This document shows, one piece after another, positions 32,743 to 42,439 of a stretch of 64,000 nucleotides of DNA (its first letter is position 1; the number at the start of each line of letters is the position of its first letter). The notes beneath the pieces were generated by a model. It had not been told where the DNA came from. It did not search any database and was given only the letters and a program-made list of their open reading frames with translations. The position numbers and the translations under genes were made by a program. Source of the DNA: Phytophthora quininea (taxonomy: Eukaryota > Oomycota > Peronosporomycetes > Peronosporales > Peronosporaceae); NCBI GenBank assembly GCA_011947345.1, contig JAAVTG010000629.1, forward strand, positions 1-64,000. The letters are read 5' to 3'.

Positions 32743-35700
32743 CTAGAACCTCAGAGTTTTTAGGTCCTCTTGCTCTTGCAAAGACACACAGCTATCTTCG
32801 ACGAATACGTACTCAGAGGGGGGCTGCTCGCTACACGGGGAGGCACTTGCTTGTTCGAGTAAATCGAGAGCATGCTGACGTGCTAGTTTTGCATTCGACT
32901 CCTGAAGAAGCTCGCTGCCCAAATTCAGTTCCTGCTCGTGCAAGAAATATTCTATACAATCGTCGTCGTCTTGAGGCAGATCCTCGAGCGTTCGCCACGG
33001 CACGTGCAATAATACTTCGGCGTAGCAAAAGTTTGGATTGCTTAAATCAAGTGCTATCCATGGAGACGCCCGTATTACATGGGGTTTTGCTCGTCTTTTG
33101 ATGTAACCACAACCATCACTTCTTTCCTACAAGTCATGAACTGCGCTAAGCGAGTTAGCCTTATCTACCAAAGCTTACTCTTCGACGAACGACGCGTAGC
33201 TCATAGAATCAAAGACGCTGTTAGATGGCCAGGCCATATACGCGCGCTCCAGAGGCTCTAGTCGGCCCTTCGTGTTACTCGCTCTGTAAGCAATTTCAGC
33301 AAGTTCTTGCGGCTCCCGAGTGTCGACTCGATAGCAGCGCATATGGTGGCGAAGCACCTTTACGCGCTCAACAGTCCTCGACTTTCCATGCAAAGGTAGT
33401 TCTCTCAGCAGTATGAAATACGCTTCCTTGGCGCTGATTTCCCGAATTGACACAGCTGCATTCGCAACCTTTTTCAAAATGGTGTGATGGGGCAAATTTA
33501 CATCGCAGCGGTTCACTGCTGCAGCAATCACCTTTTAAACCGAGCAGTATCCAGTTCTGCTTTACTTACATACACACCAGCGTATTCTGCTGCACCGTAG
33601 GCATTTCCGATGAGTTGCAGGTCCATGTTTGCCCGCCAAGTCGATAGCAGCGCCGGTGAGTAATTATTCGTGCTTGCAATCTCTCTTTTCAACCTAATTC
33701 TCAACGATGGAGTGCCATCAGACGCAAAGGATGCATCGATTTCGGTGTTATCCTGAAGCTCCTTTGGATACCCAAAGCGGCACTCATTACCTTTATCCTA
33801 CTAGTTGCCCCGGGGTAGCGAACGTGCTGCTGCACTCGATGCACTAACCTAGACAAATCATATTCCCAGTCGTCGCCGCCGTACTCAGGAGGACGAGATC
33901 CAAGAATATCTATATTTTCTGCGCTGCAAGTAGTACAAATCGAGCAATTGCAGTCAGCTAGTTGCGCCAAGGTTTTTGATAGGACTGATATGCTACGATC
34001 GACAAATGCTGCTAACTCGCGCTTACCCTCATCGGTTTTTGAGAGCTCTAGAACATCGGGAGCGTCTTTAATCCATAGCAGCGCTTGAATGTGCGGGAGC
34101 CCCTCTGCTGAAACTCAACTCTCCAAAAATAATCGTCGATCTCGCTCAAAGGCTTCTCGCGGCCACACAACACATTATCGAAAAACATTGAAAGCGATGG
34201 TTACAATAGCGCGCTGTAATATCAGGATTTTCATTGAGCAGCCTTCTCCTATCCTTCGACGACAAGCGTTTGCACTCGTCAAGAGTCAGATGGGGATTGC
34301 AAACTTTAAAAAGTTCGGCCAAATAGTGTCGGCGGCACTCAGCGTGAGAAAGAAGGTCGGCCAGCGAGTAGGTAGCACACGGCTTCCGATCATGCTCATC
34401 AAGTCGTCTCTAACACTACTCCAGTACAGCCCACTACCTCTGACAACTTTGAAATACGGCTTCAACGATTCAAATAACCGCATAGCTGTATTTGTGCTTT
34501 CCTGAGTAAAATCCGGCTGCGTCCCGGTATCGTTTCGTGGCTCTACGTCGCTAACTCGTGTCACCAAGCCATCGATTTGTCGTCTTTGTATTAAGTTAAG
34601 GCAGAAAAATTTGGAGTTGTTATGGATAACAAAGCGTCGGTCGTGCCAATTCATGAGGTGTGCACAGAATTCGGCTAAATGATACTCGTGCATCCGATTT
34701 TCGCAGCTCTCTACTGGGTTTATGCCGCATTCTCCATTAGGAAATAGATTAGGAAAACAGTTCTGCATCAAAAACTTGGCTTTGTATTCATCAATACGTT
34801 CCGTACGACTCTGCAGCTCTTTCACAGGGTACTCAGATCCGCCACACGCCAGATTAGCAGCCTCTACTATCTTTTCTAGCTCACTCTGCTTGTCTTGATC
34901 GTCGCGTTCTAGCTCGAAGGTTTCGATTAAGTTATCCATGGCATCTTCCTCGCTATCAAGACATGCTGAAGCTGAATTTGACGTATCTGCACTCTCTGCT
35001 GTGGAGTTGCTAGTTCTACAATCATGATGTGATTCATCGCAAGCAAGCAAGTATTACACGTATGTGTGTCTCCAGAGGCTGTTGAGGCTGTAAACCCCAT
35101 ACTACTCTCGCAGCGGTGCCCACCGCCGATCCGCAAACTGCCTTCTTGCTCGGAGTTAGCTGCAAACGAGCGGCCTTCATCATCGTCGCGCTCACGATTC
35201 AGCTGGTTTTCGTGAACACGAAGCTGCTGAGACTCTTCGTCGGTGATTGAGACGCTTGGAATGTCGCTCTCGATGTTGAACTGGTGCAACGAAGGTAAGT
35301 TCTCCTCCGAAATCCGCACAGTTTTGTAGAGAGGATTGTTGTCGATAAGCCAACACAGTGCTTGTCTGAGCAAGTCGGGTCTAACCCTGAAAAACTTTGC
35401 CGATTCTGTTTCTTTCGTCTTCAGAAAGACGACCCCACACTTGTGCAGTGGCCTAGGTAGATCCAACACAATCTCCACAGCACTATTCCAGTAGTTAATA
35501 GAGTTACCGCGGGTGAACTCTTGACCGTCACAATACAGATGTACACAAGTTGTGAAAGAGACGCCTAATCCGGTAAGCCGTGCCTCCATTCGATTCAACA
35601 CGGCAAGCTCATGAGGAACGGGTACTAACCGGAAACCACTTGCCTTACAGAATTTCGGGGTCTCTTTTTCCGTAGGGACTTTTCACATCGCCCACACAGC

Positions 35701-36237
35701 CAAACCATCGGCGCTTCGCTGCTTTCATCGTTCACTACAGCCTCCGTGATGACTTCACCTTTTCCCTCCGAGTTACACAGTGATCTAAAGAAGGCGACAT
35801 CCGGCTCGTATCGCCTGAGCACCGCTTGTTCGGATTTCGTAAGTTCGCCGCAGCTACCACACACCCGAAGAAAGGGGGAATCGATGGCAGCAAAAAATCT
35901 GGAATGCACAGTTGAGTAAGCACAGCGGACACACCACCCAGAAATGTAGCGCACCTTGTGCATCTTCGCTACGGTCCCGAGTGGTGATGCTTTGAGAAAC
36001 TTTACTTCTTTTAGTCCGCTTAGCGCTGCGAGGTTGTAGCTGAACTACTGCATTCCGCTTCATCGTCTCACCATGGCGTGCAAGACGCTTGACTGTGCAG
36101 TCTGCCTCAGCAACCTCAACAGGAGCTGCATTAACCCGTCGCCTTATTCGCGGTGCCTCGCTGAGTTGTGCGTCTAAAGCCGCAAGAACCCGCCTTGCAG
36201 CCTTGGCAGCCCGAGCATTCTGGCAGGGTTTCACCAT
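32743..36237 (-). pseudogene. Helitron Rep region (second Helitron), decayed
   Basis: On the minus strand, from 36237 downward: a basic start; a Cys-rich block (VCGSCGELTKSEQAVLRRYE, CGRCEKSLRKKRPRNS); a DUF6570-like block (LNRMEARLTGLGVSF near 35600, LLRQALCWLIDNNPLYKTVR); an acidic linker; and the Helitron_like_N core (LKPYFKVVRGSGLYWSSVRD, TFFLTLSAADTIWPNFLKF near 34320). Then comes the HUH site near 34090, readable after a one-base correction as RGxPHIQALLW, with the second His changed to Gln (CAA). Further on, ISAKEAYFILLRELPLHGKS (33430) and a MHVPWRTLEDL acidic tail (33009-32743) follow. Multiple frameshifts and the HUH change indicate an inactive element. The matching helicase lies downstream in opposite orientation. 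Confidence 0.8.
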
Positions 36238-36971
36238 TTCGATCCAAGCCGTGCGCGACCCTGTTACACGTTCCGCAATGTCAGTACGCTTGTTGCCGTC
36301 GAAATGCTATCTAACTCACCTACCGTATCCCTGCACACAGCCACAATCTTTGACTGCCGACCTGCACAATGCACAATAGCACAAAAAGGTTGCTGCTTTC
36401 GCGTTTGGCTTGCGAGACGGACGTCGGTGGATGGCGGCCGACTTCCAAACACAACAACGCTGCAATGTAGATCGCCAAAATTGCACGCCAAGTATTCACC
36501 TGCGTGGTTGAGCTCGGTCCGCATGATGCGGATCCAACACGAATAATGCTGGAACTTCATAGCATCCTAATTTACACCATACAGATGCGCTTGAGCGGCG
36601 CGCCAAGGATCCGGCAAGACTGCGCAGCTACACGGGGTCTCCGCACTTCAATGATGTGGGAAGCATGGCAAGGTGATATTTGCTGGAAGTGCGTCATCAG
36701 GAGGCTACGCCGTTTATCCGCCGGCCGTTTCCGGCAGACACCCGACATCTAGACGCACAGGTTTCACTGGAAGCAATGGGCAGCCTTGAACCTAGGTAAA
36801 AGTTGCATGGAATCAAATTACAACCGTCGTCGACAGAACTTTTACTCAACAGCCTTCACAGGTTACCATAAGGAGTTTCCGTTTGCTAACACTAAAAAGT
36901 TGTATTTCGCTTACAGGTTGCTAACCTTGCGTGCACAGCAAAACCTGACCTCCAAACCAATACACGTACGC
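36238..36971. other. no supported gene
   Basis: A 98-codon minus frame (36264-36560) with VVVFGSRPPSTDVRL and CAIVHCAGRQSKIVAVC is open but unrecognised. Otherwise only short frames. Confidence 0.4.
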
Positions 36972-37889
36972 CTACATCGGTATCAGTCTACGGCATCCAG
37001 GTTCCATACACATGCACCGCATCCTGCGCTATAACGATGACACAATTTTAATCACTCCACCTATATATTTTCACCCCACTCTTACCTTAGTGGCCGCGAT
37101 TCCTCCACCGTAGTCGAAGGTGATCTCCTCGTCATTTTCAATGAGCCTCTTCGTAAAAAAGACCACAGCACGTCTCTCCACCAACGTCCCAGCGCTCCAC
37201 CACGCAATTGGGCTGGCAGCTGTGGTTCGCGAACCTTGCAAGATTGCCAACTACACGCGCGTCGATTACTTCGTTAGCAGCGACGGTCATTCCGTAGTAG
37301 TTTGTGGCTCCCTTCAGCTCTTACACGAAGATAAGCAACGGTCGACAGTCAGCGATGATTCAGTCCGTTTCCGTACGCTTATCCTTACCATTTCCCTGCG
37401 CTGATACACCGCACTACGAATGATTTCCCCACGTACTCACAAACAAAAGCACCAGGCAATATCTGCTGGATAGCAAATAGCGACATGCCTTTGTCGGGAA
37501 GCCATCTCACTGCCAACAACGCGTTGGCACCATCTTGTATCCTTTGGGTACTGCAATGGACTCCAGACGCGCATTTTCCGCGCACACATTCGACTTGCAT
37601 CTGCACAGCAAACAATTGTCAGCACTAGTGTCGAGTGTCAACTTGTCTTCGGGAGTACCGATCGATTCTCGCAACCGATGCCGCACGTCACACTCCAGTC
37701 AAGGCCGGGATTGCATTTACACTCAAGAATTTCGTCCTGCCCCGGCATCGAGTTAATTGTAGTTTCGATCGGAAGTACTACAACACATACCTCGTCAAGA
37801 ACTCGTCTTGGACGATACGTCACGCTGTTCTGATCAGCGTACTCATACTCGAGGAGAGCCTGTAGAACACTTCTCTCCTCCATCAACTG
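36972..37889 (-). CDS. SET-domain lysine methyltransferase (AWS-SET-post-SET), 5' end unresolved
   Basis: Histone-lysine methyltransferase of the AWS/SET/post-SET type. Minus-strand exons: ~37889-37791; 37736-37659 (ILECKCNPGLDWSV, TCGIGCENRS, AWS cysteines); 37600-37389 (VECVRGKCASGVHCSTQR, then ILPGAFVCEYVG); 37317-37086 (YYGMTVAANEVIDARVVGNL, ARFANHSCQPNC, then IENDEEITFDYGGG); and 37023-36972 (RCMCMEPGCRRLI, post-SET). Introns of 54, 58, 71 and 62 bp have GT...AG ends and CTGAC-like branch sites. The catalytic signature NHSC..PNC and the SAM-site G-F-V-CEYVG are present. One missing G in the run at 37427-37430 and one extra base near 37175 break the frame; correcting the first yields GEIIRSAVYQRREM. 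These may be sequence errors. Upstream exons were not found with confidence. Confidence 0.8.
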
Positions 37890-38463
37890 TCAAAATAAAT
37901 TAGCTAGTATAGCGGAATAGCCAACAAACACGACTTGGCGAACAGGTCTAGTGCTCCATCGATCGCGCCGGTAAGTCGCGGCAGCCTCTCCACGGACCAA
38001 AAAGTGATCCAGTTTCACCTACCGTCGACGTCGACGCGCCATCGTTTGCTTTCCTCCGGTCAAATCGAAATGTTACCAGGGCGTTTTACTCGACGGCTTG
38101 CTGTAGGATGCGTCTGCTGCGATCTAGAATCACTGCACTGGATGTGCTTCCCTTCAAAAGTTCAACAGCACTGCACATCCAATCTAAAAAAACACCAAAC
38201 ACGAGCTTGACGATATTAAATGAAAGCATTCATGTTAGTGGAAGTGCGAGCCTTCTTACACATGTACATCCGCAAGCACCGTTCTGTTCTCAAGCCTTGC
38301 CACGGTAAGCAATGCCAAACGAAATCAAACTATATGAATGAGCGCTCGAATTCGTCACACATCAGCAGCCTTGGTATGACGACTCGGCTCCCTTGCTCCA
38401 GCACTTGTTGAAAATTGTCGTTAGCATGGTGGTGCGCGCTCGACAGCATCCATCGTCGAAGAG
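37890..38463. other. likely 5' part/intron of SET gene or intergenic
   Basis: An acceptor-like TTTTGACAG on the minus strand at 37890-37898 implies at least one further upstream exon of the SET gene. The minus frame QQVLEQGSRVVIPRLLMCDE near 38400 is a weak exon candidate. Confidence 0.3.
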
Positions 38464-39306
38464 CTAGCCGCGAGTGGCCATCGCGTTCCGCGTGCGACGA
38501 ACCTTTCCCGCTGCAGGGCTCCCAGCTGCGGCAGCTGCCGCAACAGCTCTCCCTTCGACGACACTCCCCGACGCACCATCGCGATTCTCCTCTTCGTCGA
38601 CATCGCGCTGCACCAGAGCACGAGCCTTAGGGCTGCGTCCAGACTGCATCGGCGCACTCTTGCGCTTCAAAACGGGAGGGTGCACCTCGACGATCCGATC
38701 CGGCGCAGGTACTTCGAGCTGCACACTGCCCTTGGCAATGTCCGAGAAGTAGCCGATGTTGTGCACCTGCCGGAACTCGTACACAGCGCCCACACGAAAG
38801 TTGGCACGTGCCACTCGCGGCGACCCTGTCTTCCTCTTTGCGTCCCAGACGGTAACCTGCGCGATGAAAGGCTTGCCGTTGACACTGTTGAGCTCGGAGA
38901 GGGTCTCTTGTACCTCGTCAAAGAGGCCATGCGCCATGGAGTCGACAAGCGTCACGCGCGTGCCATTGTCGGCGATCAGCCTCTCCGAGGCATAACAGCA
39001 CATCTTGATAGTGACGTTCACGCCGGCGACTGGCTCACTAGACGAGATGAATTCCCGTAGATCCCCTACGTTTGAGAAAAGTTCGTGACCTCGTCCTCGC
39101 GCTGCTACAGCACAGCGCCGCTGCGCAGGCCGTCGAGCAGCTTCATGAGGTGATGCGATGCGAGGGAAGGGGGCGCTTGAGCGACGCGCGCTTGGTGGTC
39201 GGCCGGGTAGCTGCTTGCGGCCGGGGGCGCAAAAACAAAAATGAGAGAGCCTCTGAACGACTCGCAAGGCAGCGGCGCCGAGCGCTGCCAGCAAGCACTT
39301 CAACAT
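38464..39306 (-). CDS. hypothetical protein, 280 aa
   Basis: Uninterrupted minus-strand frame. After an Arg/Ala-rich first ~75 residues, which may be 5' UTR or intron read-through (an AAACGTAG acceptor lies at about 39066), there is a folded-looking region. It has FSNVGDLREFISSSEPVAGV, NVTIKMCCYASERLIADNGT, FIAQVTVWDAKRKT and RVGAVYEFRQVHNIGYFSDI, with alternating hydrophobic strands. The C-terminus is basic and low-complexity (KRKSAPMQSGRSPKARAL, Ala run, KVRRTRNAM), suggesting nuclear targeting. The strand-rich core could be an OB-like fold, but that is speculation. GC-rich with strong third-position bias, like the host genes nearby. It could be the N-terminal part of the SET gene, since it is on the same strand just upstream. 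Confidence 0.6.
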   Translation of the reverse strand: MLKCLLAALGAAALRVVQRLSHFCFCAPGRKQLPGRPPSARRSSAPFPRIASPHEAARRPAQRRCAVAARGRGHELFSNVGDLREFISSSEPVAGVNVTIKMCCYASERLIADNGTRVTLVDSMAHGLFDEVQETLSELNSVNGKPFIAQVTVWDAKRKTGSPRVARANFRVGAVYEFRQVHNIGYFSDIAKGSVQLEVPAPDRIVEVHPPVLKRKSAPMQSGRSPKARALVQRDVDEEENRDGASGSVVEGRAVAAAAAAGSPAAGKVRRTRNAMATRG

Positions 39307-39950
39307 GACCTTCGTAGCCTAAATCAGTATATAAAGCAGTACTCTCCTCAGACTTTTTACGGGCGGCCTCGAACCCTGCAGACTTTTGAAGCTATTATAT
39401 CTGGCAATGGATTAGTCCCATTTAGTATGGGTACACTCACAAATGCGAGCGGTTTCCTTGGTACATCAGGGTACACTCCCGGATGGCTACAAAAATCTCG
39501 GCGCTAATTCTCATAGAAAAAGCGGCCTTTTAGGCCAACTCTTGGTCCCACTAACATCATGCGCCCTTACAGTCGGAATAAAAATAACCCTCGTTTTATT
39601 AGCTGTTAACTCATTCGGAGGAGGTGATCCACCTGTAGGGTCGCGGCTTTTTCCGTTTTAGCTTACGAACGCTGTCGCATACATGCTCTTATATAGAGGG
39701 AAAATTCCTTAGTTTTGGCCCCCAGGAGAGCGATTATATATTATAACCCTAATCTCTTTTGAAAAATAATACTGTAAAAGGGTGTAAAAAGAAGTAAATG
39801 GGGGCTTCGCCCCAACTAGGCTAACTATACTATACTATGCATATCACGCAAATCTCGATGGATGCAGCTAGTGATATGCTACCACCAGGCCTCATTTGAA
39901 GTTTGTATGAAAATTACGATTGGACGGTCGGAGATTTAACGATATTCATC
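39307..39950. other. AT-rich segment of different base composition
   Basis: Markedly AT-richer than both neighbours, with TATA-rich runs at 39690-39870 and a GGGGGCTTCGCCCC hairpin near 39810. No gene recognised. Composition and hairpin recall organelle spacers, so a nuclear mitochondrial insertion is possible but unproven. Confidence 0.35.
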
Positions 39951-40322
39951 CATAAAGGTGAATTTGCGGACAAGGAGCTTCAGAACAGCCGTGCGAGAGA
40001 AGAAGACAACACGGAGGCCGCACAAAGAGCTACTGGAACTGACGAGATGGACGACGCATCAATGAAACAGGTTCACCATAAGATAGCATCCGACATGTGG
40101 CAAAGCTACCTTGTAGTATTCGTCGCTGGTAGAGATGGCGAGGTTGTTGTCTAATAGCATTCGTTCATGAAACAAAAGTTCGCGTTGGAAATTATGCGTT
40201 CAAAAAGGCAGCTCGCGCTCAATCCGCTGGATCAATCCGCTATCTGCCGGAATTCGGGAGGATTGAATCCGCTGGAATATGACCATTTTTCCGCTGGAAT
40301 TTGGCACTGCAGCACGCACCCT
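39951..40322 (+). mobile_element. Harbinger deletion derivative D, copy 2 (3' end only)
   Basis: Matches the last ~370 bp of the same element as 63153-64000: transposase tail EFADKELQNSRAREEDNTEA to GEVVV and TAA, then the non-coding end with repeated CAATCCGCTGGA/TTCCGCTGGAA. The right terminus ...GCACGCACCCT (reverse complement AGGGTGCGTGCTGC) pairs with the left terminus AGGGCGCGTACTAC of copy 3. It ends 76 bp before the ATG of the transporter gene. Confidence 0.85.
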
Positions 40323-40398
40323 AAGTGTGGACACTTGAGGACAAACGCGGTCTCTTCAACGCGGCTTTTCGTCCAATCGCGCACTTTCCCCCTGCAAG

Positions 40399-42086
40399 AT
40401 GCGCGACCGGGACGTGCTGCAGCGCGAGGGCGTGCTGTCGGCCGTGGCCATGCTGGTGTCCGGCACCTTCAGTACCGTCATCATGAAGACCGAGTACGCG
40501 GTGCGGTCGCAAGGTTCGGCCTCATGCATGGACCCGGAGACCAACGAGATGACGGCGTTGTGTCCCTTCGCCAAGCCCTGGTTCGGAGTGCTGCAGATGA
40601 AGCTGGCCATGGCGCTGTGTCTGGCCTTCCTGTACGCACGCAAATGCACGCAGCACCGCCAATACTTGGAGACGCCAGTGCTGCGCATGCACAAGGGCGG
40701 CAAGAGGTACGTGGCGACTGCTCCGTCCGAGGAAGACATGGCTGCCATCAAGCGCAAGTACGCGGGTCACGCTGAGGCTGAGAACAAGGTGGACGCGCTC
40801 AAGCGCAAGTACAGATCGCACCGCAACGGAGACGCCAATGAAGAGTCTCCGCTGCTTGGCCCACGGCTGCTCAACGGCGGGGAGGACCAACAAGGACGTG
40901 TAGCATTCCGCACCTTGGCGGCGATCGCTGTGCCGGCGCTGCTGGATCTGCTGCAGACTGTGCTGTCCAATGTCGGCTTGCTGTGGATCTCGTCGTCGGT
41001 GTATCAGATGGCGAGGGGCTCCATCATCATCTTCAGCGCCTTCTTCTCGGTGCGACTCATGGGCAAGAAGCTCTACGGCTACCACTACGCCAGCATTTGG
41101 ATCGTCATGCTGGCAGTTGCGTTGGTTGGGTACGCCGGGGTGGGTCACAGCTCCAACGACTCAACTGCAGGAAGTGATAGCTCGGTGAACGCGATGCTGG
41201 GTCTGTGCTTCATCATCGCAGCGCAGGTACTGTGCGCGCTCCAGATCGTGGTCGAGGAGCACATGATGCTGGCACTGAACGTGAGCCCGATGCTGCTGGT
41301 GGGGTTCGAAGGGCTCTGGGGGCTAGTGTTTTACGTCCTGCTGATCCCAATCCTCACGCTCACCCCCGCAGGAGGGACCGCCTTTGCGCGTACCTGGCAC
41401 GAAGACTTCATCGACTCGTTCGTGCAGGTGTGCAACTCGCCCACGCTCACGGGGCTTATCCTGGCCTACATCGTGGCGGTGGGCACGCTGAATGTGACGG
41501 GAAATTACGTTACCAAGCATCTATCGGCCGTCATGCGGAGCATTGCAGAGGTACGTGCACGAGTGTCGAACGGTGGTCACACGTGTGAATTCGCCCCGTG
41601 TTGCTAAAAGATCCTGTTGCTTGACACCTATTTGCTGCAGACGCTGCGCACGCTTGGGGTCTGGATGCTTAGTCTGTTCGTCTACTATGTGATGCAATGG
41701 CAAGGCAAAGCCTCGCCTGGCGAGCGATGGACTATCTTCAGTTGGTACGGCGCCGAGATCTCGTGTCCTCTGCAGCAACGTCCTTGATCTAATTACCCAC
41801 GTTGTGCGCAGGCTGGAGCTGCTGGGATTCGTGCTCATGGTGTACGGCACTCTGGCGGTGCGTGTGTGGCTCGATTGCAATTTGCAATCCTCGCCGAGCT
41901 TGCTCTGTCCGCCCGAGCTGATGTTGATCACGCTGACCGTGTGTTTTGTCGTTGTCGTTGCGTGCGCAGTACAAGCAGCTGATTCAGCTGCCGTTTTCGG
42001 GCCTCTACAAGGAGGAAGAGCGTGAGCGTCGTCGCGGCCGCGGAGCCGCCATGAAGTCGCCCTTCATGGGGAACTTGCACAAGTAG
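40399..42086 (+). CDS. SLC35F6-like transporter (drug/metabolite transporter superfamily)
   Basis: Intact four-exon gene, 472 aa. Exons 40399-41550, 41641-41744, 41812-41857, 41970-42086; introns of 90, 67 and 112 bp (GTACGT, GTACGG, GTGCGT donors; CAG or CGCAG acceptors) preserve the frame. About ten membrane segments: SAVAMLVSGTFSTVIM, a cytosolic Lys-rich loop with KRKYAGHAEAENKVDALKRK, then LAAIAVPALLDLLQTVLSNV, SSSVYQMARGSIIIFSAFFS, IWIVMLAVALVGYAG, LGLCFIIAAQVLCALQIVVE, VGFEGLWGLVFYVLLIPIL and more. The S-V-Y-Q-M-x-RG-x-IIFS and Q-x-x-EE patterns are those of SLC35F6/EamA-type carriers, usually in endolysosomal or Golgi membranes. The substrate is unknown. Codon use is GC-rich like host genes. 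Confidence 0.88.
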
Positions 42087-42178
42087 AAGTGGCAGCAGCA
42101 GCGGCAACCGGTCCGTACGCCATACAAATGTAAAGCGAGGTTCCAATCCATGTATGTGTGCAGGCGACGTAGCATCAG

Positions 42179-42188
42179 CAGGCATGCT
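42179..42188 (+). repeat. left terminal repeat of element B copy 1 (split)
   Basis: CAGGCATGCT is the outer 10 bp of element B. It is separated from the rest of B (resuming at 49791 with CTATCGGGGC) by the hAT insertion. Its last 8 bp (42181-42188) form the hAT target duplication. Confidence 0.85.
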
Positions 42189-42228
42189 TAGAGTTGGGTA
42201 ACAAATAATCCAATCGATTTATCTATCG

Positions 42229-42320
42229 GATCTGATCCGATCACAGTCGTTTCTAGTCGGATTGTGTTTGAATCGGGTCAAAAATCGATCCGATCCGATC
42301 CAAACCGATCCGATCGGATT
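42229..42320. repeat. hAT left subterminal repeats
   Basis: Repeated CGGATCTGATCC, ATCGATCCGATCC and CCGATCCGATCGG words. Subterminal arrays of this kind are typical transposase-binding regions in hAT elements. Confidence 0.7.
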
Positions 42321-42439
42321 GGAGGGCGATAGAAAGCTATTGGGTAAAACATAGCAAAATTTCTACCAGTTAAAATGTCTCCGGGGCCGCTAGAGGACTC
42401 GATCTCGATGATATTCTGTCTTGAGCGATACCCCTATCG

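Noticed and set aside
39618..39634. GGAGGTGATCCACC, like the 3' end of 16S rRNA (reverse complement)
   Set aside because: Flanking sequence does not continue as rRNA on either strand.
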